A stretch of DNA of 48,742 nucleotides from an uncultured Clostridia bacterium (GTDB taxonomy: Bacteria; Bacillota; Clostridia; TANB77; CAG-508): the NCBI GenBank assembly GCA_944386675.1, contig CALXBY010000012.1, forward strand, positions 1 through 48,742. Reading direction: 5' to 3'. Position numbers and translations under genes: made by a program. Under the pieces are notes generated by a model that was not told the DNA's origin, made no database searches, and saw only the letters and a program-made list of their open reading frames with translations. Positions 45,501-48,742 of the stretch are shown in pieces. Each line of letters begins with the position of its first letter. Position 1 is the stretch's first letter.

Positions 45501-47944
45501 TCAGATGATGATGAGTTTATTTCTCCACTATTAAAATCTATTATTCCAACATTTTTATTGTATATACCATAGGTATTATTATAACTATAACTAACATTTA
45601 TTTTTACATTATTAAGCATTATAGTATTATAACTGTTGTTATATATACCGGTAGCACCTTCTATAGTAACTCCATTTAATTCAAGATTTCCTGAGCTCTC
45701 ATCATAATTTGTCATTTTAATAGAATTAATTTTTAATCTATCATCTCCTTCATTTGTTGAGTTACTTTTCTGATAGCATAAATGTAAATAATATTTTTTT
45801 CCGCCTTCTAAATCATAAGTATATTTTTTATCTTCAATTTCACCAGAAATATAAAATAATCTTATTGAAGCAGAATAATAAGATGATGGGGCATCAGGAG
45901 TTTCAGTTATTACTGCATAACCATAATCAGAATTTTTTTGACTTGATATTTCAGCATTCAATTCTAGTAAATATCTTCCAGATTGATTTGTTAAATCTAA
46001 TTCTATATAACTATTTGCTTTAGAAGAAGCAATTGCTTGGTTATTAGATACTATACTTCCATTTTCGTCATCTTCAAAGTAATATGTACCATTATTTACT
46101 AAATCTTTGGAAGTAAATTCTTTATAATCTTTAGTATTTTCATCCATATAGTAATCATTAGTATTATATAGAGCTATTCCATTTGTATTTGCTATATTAC
46201 CACCAGAAGTTGTTATACTTCCATTATTATATACTCCATATGTATAAGAAGACTGTGTTGTTTGTATCTTTCCATTATCTTTTAGTAGAAATTCACCTTC
46301 ATTTCTTACAGATGAATAATAATTAGAAGAAGAGACTCCCTGTTTAGATAATGAAATTGTTCCAGAAGATACAGTTAAATTAGCACCTCTGTTATTTAAC
46401 ACAGTAGAATAATTTACTCCATTTATCGAACCTACTTTTGTTTCTGTACTATCTAAAATTTCCAATGTACTACTATTTTCTATTACATAATCAGAAATTG
46501 TATTTGTAATAGAATGACCATTTAAATCTATAATCACATTTTTTCCATTATCAATTGTTGCTTTTGTTGTAAGTGATAAATCTCTTAATATTGTAATTGT
46601 TGTCTTTTCTTCACCAGCATTTTCTGGACAATCTGCAATTGCTTCATCTAATGTGTTGTAGAACCATTTATCAATTCTTGCTGCTGATTCTGCAAGTACA
46701 CCTAAATATACTCTTTCTTTATCTCCGTCTTTTTTAGAAATAACACTATATTCATCAGGTTGAGAATTAATTGTTCCTTCTATTGCTTTATCCCCAATTA
46801 AAACACCATCATAGAAGTTAAATGTACCAGATGTATTAATTACCATGTTTTCACCAGTTAATACAGGAGATGTTTGATTTACAATTCCATCATTTGCACC
46901 TAATGTAAAAGTTCCATTATTTTGAATAACTGTTCCATCTGTACTTGTTATTTTTCCAGTATTTGCTGTATTAGTATCTATAATTGTTAATGTTCCATTA
47001 TTTTCAATAATCGTTCCTGGTCCTGTAATACTATAGCCATTAAGATTAATTGTGACATTTTTTCCATTTGGTACAACAGCATTAGGTTTGAATTCTATCG
47101 GTTTTATAATATCAATTTGTGTCAAAGTTCCTTCTGGACAAGCATCTATAGCATCTTGAAGTGTCACATAATATGTATCACCAATTTTTGCAACATAATC
47201 AACAACATTCATTTCCACTCTTTCATTAGTTATATTTCCTACATTATCTTCTATTCTTAACCATAAGTAATATACACCTTGTGGCTTTGATTTAAATGTT
47301 AATACTTCATCATTTGATAGTTCTGTATAAGAAGTTGGTGTTGAAGTGTCTTCTACATAAGCATATTCTAATTTCTTTAATCCACTTTCTGCATCTGATG
47401 CATTTACGCTAATAGATATATCTGCTACGCTAGAATTAGCTGGAATAGGGAAATTAGGAATACTAGGATTTGTTGTATATGTTGGAGGTGTTTTATCTAT
47501 TTTAGCATTAGCTTCTTTTTCTTTTCCATTTCTTATCATAGCAGTTATTTTTGTACTTTTATTAATTGTAAATTCACCAGTATAGTTTGTATACTCACCA
47601 TTATCTATTTTAACTAATTTATTCTCTTCAGCTGTTCCTTCAGGATAATATATCTTTACAGTTAAATCCTGATTAGTCCAACGACTTTCTGGATGAAGCT
47701 TACCATCTGGAGTTCTGAAGACTATGAAAATAGAATCTTTGGTAATATCTTTATAGATTTCATCTATATTTTCCAAATCTTTTTCATACTCTTGTTTTAT
47801 CTTATCTAATTCTTCTAATTGTGTTCTATTTTTGTTACTGCTTGTCATAAACACACTAAAAATCACTATTAGAAAGAATAGGATAGCTAATAGTACGAAT
47901 AATGTTATTGAACCTTGCTCACTTTTTAATGTTTTCTTTTGCAT
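39590..47944 (-). CDS. Giant membrane-anchored modular surface protein 2, 2784 aa
   Basis: The same plan as giant protein 1. The N-terminus MQKKTLKSEQGSITLF and its membrane helix lead into the coiled coil ELDKIKQEYEKDLENIDEIY, a WTNQD-type domain, an Ig-like domain (YYLWLRIEDNVGN), and six blocks that begin with TLQDAFDA-type sequence, an LLRD strand and DLNGH, followed by beta-helix turns (YGIYN, INGG). Four copies of the 140-residue module are inserted between blocks. The C-terminus is an Ig-like domain (VTATDTNLSMI...SGVYTFKAIDKNNNVTT). No C-terminal anchor is seen. Start ATG 47,944 with AAAGGAG. A small anchored partner gene follows. Probably a large adhesin exposed on the cell surface. 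Confidence 0.82.
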   Translation of the reverse strand: MQKKTLKSEQGSITLFVLLAILFFLIVIFSVFMTSSNKNRTQLEELDKIKQEYEKDLENIDEIYKDITKDSIFIVFRTPDGKLHPESRWTNQDLTVKIYYPEGTAEENKLVKIDNGEYTNYTGEFTINKSTKITAMIRNGKEKEANAKIDKTPPTYTTNPSIPNFPIPANSSVADISISVNASDAESGLKKLEYAYVEDTSTPTSYTELSNDEVLTFKSKPQGVYYLWLRIEDNVGNITNERVEMNVVDYVAKIGDTYYVTLQDAIDACPEGTLTQIDIIKPIEFKPNAVVPNGKNVTINLNGYSITGPGTIIENNGTLTIIDTNTANTGKITSTDGTVIQNNGTFTLGANDGIVNQTSPVLTGENMVINTSGTFNFYDGVLIGDKAIEGTINSQPDEYSVISKKDGDKERVYLGVLAESAARIDKWFYNTLDEAIADCPENAGEEKTTITILRDLSLTTKATIDNGKNVIIDLNGHSITNTISDYVIENSSTLEILDSTETKVGSINGVNYSTVLNNRGANLTVSSGTISLSKQGVSSSNYYSSVRNEGEFLLKDNGKIQTTQSSYTYGVYNNGSITTSGGNIANTNGIALYNTNDYYMDENTKDYKEFTSKDLVNNGTYYFEDDENGSIVSNNQAIASSKANSYIELDLTNQSGRYLLELNAEISSQKNSDYGYAVITETPDAPSSYYSASIRLFYISGEIEDKKYTYDLEGGKKYYLHLCYQKSNSTNEGDDRLKINSIKMTNYDESSGNLELNGVTIEGATGIYNNSYNTIMLNNVKINVSYSYNNTYGIYNKNVGIIDFNSGEINSSSSEEECHGIYNYSTGVINIKSGTITSKANAYAIAYGLYNNSTGTINIGEDDGIVSPSNPSITGVLNYNHQYSSGYGIYNKEGILNFYDGTITGNEFSEGNITQIPSDTEIKFLSETDSITGFLTNYAGPVAEINGVTYNTLQDAFDAVRDNQENATTVKLLRDIIILNEENRPIVNENKNIYLDLNGHTITANNPSGIDNKGTLEIGNKVSFPNISIKDLVANGTYYFEDDGTGSYISNNAGKSGTTAHSYVKIDLTNYVGKYKVKVNCQISSYQLSYGYATITESETAPSYNNSEGRFMYISGTSSNVTNAKDYSTILTGGKVYYLHLGYRKYSSREEGEDRLKINAISLEPFAEIYSYNQNAITNYGNLKISNKITILGIRENTGIENKAYLELNDITISVSYGYALNNNENGIVDINTAYIESSSSGINNANHGIININNMNLYVYNSRDNSKCGIYNNDNGIININNGLINVISNSYGISYGIYNKGEGDINISKALIKSFCGSSTTYGVYNSTNGNINMTGGEIITTGSSPSAIFNNADGIINIQKGKITSTTASSSSSSTGIYSRNGNVTIGINDETVSQEDPIIEALSNYSAAKTTAISVLSPGKLNFYDGKITGKTSINATIGEIAPGCDIIKSTNGDFETSTLDNSPVAQIANTTYQTLQEAFDAVEDNKEEQTVIKLLRDTTILNEEKTPIINSNKNIIFDLNGYEITSASESGLINNGTLTIENNNIIPTISLDNLQNNGTYYFINDGTGKLIANNTDTHPSVANSYLKIDLSDFHGTYKVTLNAEIISGNLDYGYATITETTSAPEYSSTEGQFMKISGKIEAKDYTTEIKGGKVYYLHLGYRKYNSGETENDQLTINSINIESLGRITSQKGSSVTNWGQLIINDNVNLNSSNGNKGTIFNGGKLEITGGDIISTSSSADACVIYNESSTAMNIYNGNIYLSSSAWECSGINNINDATININGGTVSAQTTKIFAAGILNNSIGIININGGTISGIVNYTSNASNVSPYGIYNSNENGIININDGKILSSTICSNATGIYNNGKLNINKGKIETNMLSSYECANSYGIYNTATGILTIGINNDILDNKNISILATSNVSEFCYGVYNQDGIFNFYDGKLSGNFATNGLITSIPNNTSIKLESSNDIETATLDSISPVAQINENTYMTLQDAFDAIEEDKKEPTTITLLRNILITEESVPTIQENKNILLNMNRHKIISGKDNTIINNGTLEIIDSNPSPNISLSDVIANGEYFFEEKEDGTLVSNNQGIDSSIANSYIKIDLTNYVGSYELTLEAEISSYSGNSSYAEYGYATITESENVPSYSDENGQFMKISGTNQGMFSTKLEGGKIYFLHLGYRKTTASDTGSDQLKIKDLQISTSSEISNINSSCISNYGILKISDNITMNIFKDSKDNKIIKSTIYNEGELVLNDGFINSVGNTYGGTIYSIYNNLNGTIIMNNGTINSSYANNYGYAYAIYNNSTREILINDGKILALTKATKSLEASGSTYGIYNISNGNIIINSAKINASIYTRTFTSNAYGIYNEGNCIVNNGFIYTYIYSSGTSNGIYNGGNLTINDITIKATSSTSDSATTNGIYNYYGGNAIIRNGIITASGGRNYSVHGIYNYSSNATCTLGNNDGIVNVNYPKIETSKGTKSYGIYNASGTFNFYDGKITAGTATITGNVTEVAPGYEIKKTSTDEMTTDILVLSSTDNTVCVLNSINYATLQDALDACTGTENYTISLTNACRLTEPITIPSGKNITLSINGFDILYDGSDSMIVNNGTLTIKDTNTVSSGNLSNTSGNVIENNGTLIIGDNDGSVTSRSPHITGTDIAITNNETIEFYDGTITGITPISGNDIKTIPEDYNLVETTEDNLKTLSLVGIAPEVTYITENVSGGTKITVTATDTNLSMIINPDDSEITGTDTEIVSEYIATSSGVYTFKAIDKNNNVTTIDVAV
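41335..41755 (-). repeat. 140-residue module, copy 4 of giant protein 2
   Basis: Encodes VIANGEYFFEEKEDGTLVSN, ANSYIKIDLTNYVGSY, EYGYATITESENVPSY and GGKIYFLHLGYRKTTASD. Edges are approximate. Confidence 0.8.
42880..43290 (-). repeat. 140-residue module, copy 3 of giant protein 2
   Basis: Encodes LQNNGTYYFINDGTGKLIAN, ANSYLKIDLSDFHGTY, DYGYATITETTSAPEY and GGKVYYLHLGYRKYNSGE. Edges are approximate. Confidence 0.8.
44450..44870 (-). repeat. 140-residue module, copy 2 of giant protein 2
   Basis: Encodes LVANGTYYFEDDGTGSYISN, HSYVKIDLTNYVGKY, YGYATITESETAPSY and GGKVYYLHLGYRKYSSRE. Edges are approximate. Confidence 0.8.
45710..46120 (-). repeat. 140-residue module, copy 1 of giant protein 2
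   Basis: Encodes LVNNGTYYFEDDENGSIVSN, ANSYIELDLTNQSG, DYGYAVITETPDAP and GGKKYYLHLCYQK. Edges are approximate. Confidence 0.8.
47662..47756 (-). repeat. 95-bp segment shared with giant protein 3
   Basis: Reverse strand matches 48,648-48,742 at 92 of 95 positions. It codes the region IFIVFRTPDGKLHPESRW of giant protein 2. Confidence 0.92.
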
Positions 47945-48459
47945 AAAGACACTCCTTTTTTCTTTGTTATAAAACTGCTATTTTGTGCAATGAATAAAAA
48001 GGTATAAAACCCTTATACCCCTTATACCCGTAGTAATTTACTTGATATGTTAAAAAATTGAAATGGCAGTAATAAAAGTGTAATACAAATTTAATATTTT
48101 TGATAACATTCTCTCAAATGACATTCCGTATGTGTTGTTGACCTGATTTTAAATCGTGGAAATATAAGGAATTGTTTTTTAAAAATAGATATATTAGAAT
48201 ATCTGTATATATATATTAAAGAAATTAAAGGAACTGCTATCTATTGGTATTTGCTATGTTGCAGGCTTTTGAAAAATATGGATATGGAAAATAAAAATGA
48301 TATGTCATATTCATTTTGCTAAGCTGATAGCTAAAAAAATACTATGTGGATAAGGAAAAACAATCTTAAAATTTTAAAAACTTTATTTGATAGTTTTCCA
48401 AAAATTTCCAAAAAATATTGCGCAAAATAGCAGTTTTATGCCAAAAAGGAGAAATGAAA
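47945..48459. other. 515-bp divergent intergenic region between giant proteins 2 and 3
   Basis: No gene seen. It holds the two divergent leaders, each with the shared 22-bp element (47,969-47,990 and 48,418-48,439), and a small hairpin in the leader of copy 2 (GGTATAA at 48,001-48,007, TTATACC at 48,013-48,019), next to a direct repeat of CCTTATACCC type. A weak plus-strand promoter candidate (TTGACC 48,138-48,143, 17 nt, AATATA) could drive copy 3 with a long leader. The rest is AT-rich sequence without recognisable structure. Confidence 0.6.
47969..47990 (-). promoter_or_regulatory. Shared 22-bp leader element, copy 2
   Basis: Minus strand TTGCACAAAATAGCAG then TTTTAT, one base different from copies 1 and 3. 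It precedes the ribosome site of giant protein 2 by about 17 bp. Confidence 0.8.
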
Positions 48460-48647
48460 ATGCAAAAGAGAATGTTTAAGAGTGAAAAAGGTTCAATAAC
48501 ATTATTTGTACTATTAGCTATCCTATTCTTTCTAATAGTGATTTTTAGCGTGTTTATGACAAGTAGTAACAAAAATAGGATACAGTTATCAGAACTAGAT
48601 AAGATAAAGCAAGAATATGAAAAAGATGTAGAAAACATAGATGAAAT
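48417..48647 (+). repeat. 231-bp perfect repeat, copy at giant protein 3
   Basis: Identical to the reverse strand of 34,368-34,598. It includes the leader element (48,418-48,439), AGGAG (48,447-48,451) and the first 62 codons of giant protein 3. Confidence 0.93.
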
Positions 48648-48742
48648 TTATGAAGATATTACCAGAGATTCTATTTTCATAGTCTTCAGAACTCCAGATG
48701 GTAAGCTTCATCCAGAAAGTCGTTGGACTAATCAGGATTTAA
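48460..48742 (+). CDS. Giant surface protein 3, N-terminal 94 codons (partial)
   Basis: ATG 48,460 with AGGAG 8 nt upstream opens MQKRMFKSEKGSITLF, the membrane helix and ELDKIKQEYEKDVENIDEIY, exactly as in giant protein 1. After that the sequence becomes EDITRDSIFIVFRTPDGKLH and PESRWTNQDL, as in giant protein 2. The frame is open to the window edge, so this is a third family member, oriented opposite to copies 1 and 2. An ATG at 48,454 is in frame but too near the ribosome site. The mosaic make-up points to recombination between family members. Confidence 0.9.
   Translation, partial: MQKRMFKSEKGSITLFVLLAILFFLIVIFSVFMTSSNKNRIQLSELDKIKQEYEKDVENIDEIYEDITRDSIFIVFRTPDGKLHPESRWTNQDL

Noticed and set aside
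48366..48638. Minus-strand open frame of 90 codons, identical in its N-terminus to an antisense frame at 34,377
   Set aside because: Both are antisense shadows of the 231-bp repeat. The real reading is the plus-strand start of giant protein 3.
1..48742. tRNA, rRNA and riboswitch genes
   Set aside because: No cloverleaf-type sequence, rRNA segment or known riboswitch core was recognised in any intergenic region on reading both strands.

Overview
The window comes from a low-GC, spore-forming Firmicute, most likely a Clostridia-type gut bacterium. The evidence is very AT-rich DNA, strong AGGAGG ribosome sites, a Spo0E-like gene, an 'inactive plus active' M16 peptidase pair, and a gdpP-rplI-dnaB-tilS-ftsH neighbourhood. 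The species cannot be named from the sequence.

Positions 1 to about 20,100 are conserved core genome, read almost entirely on the minus strand. In order: the first 20 codons of rpsL with promoter and a large palindrome; a small membrane protein; a two-gene coiled-coil operon; trmFO; a 190-bp hairpin element; an SNF2/SWIM helicase; a Spo0E-like gene; two M16 peptidase homologues; rpsU; a J-domain-like membrane protein without the HPD motif; ftsH (TTG start); tilS; a REP-associated tyrosine transposase (RAYT); dnaB; rplI; gdpP. Four REP-like palindromes lie in or near this block. One sits inside the tilS reading frame and is translated.

Positions 20,200 to 24,700 are accessory. They hold a membrane-anchored protein, two tandem paralogous single-gene cassettes with near-identical promoters exactly 1,000 bp apart and GC-rich terminators, a small anchored FxLYD-like protein, and a lone BRO-N (phage antirepressor-type) gene.

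Positions 24,700 to 48,742 are dominated by giant surface-type proteins of 3,276 and 2,784 residues. Both have an N-terminal membrane anchor, Ig-like domains, a recurring module of about 140 residues, and long beta-helix repeat tracts. Between them lie two AAA_14/DUF4143 ATPases, each preceded by a long perfect palindrome, an anchored protein, and a small-ORF/GNAT pair that looks like a toxin-antitoxin module. A third giant-protein gene begins at 48,460 and runs off the window. Its first part matches copy 1 perfectly over 231 bp in inverted orientation, and the next 95 bp match copy 2 at 92 positions. This mosaic suggests that the family exchanges N-terminal segments.

The most promising novelty is this giant-protein locus: shared leader element, mosaic 5' ends, modular repeats and a co-transcribed small partner. 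Next are the REP/RAYT system with a translated REP in tilS, the tandem cassettes, and the hairpin element. Functions of the giant proteins and cassettes are inferred or unknown. No rRNA, tRNA, CRISPR array or complete insertion sequence other than the RAYT gene was seen.
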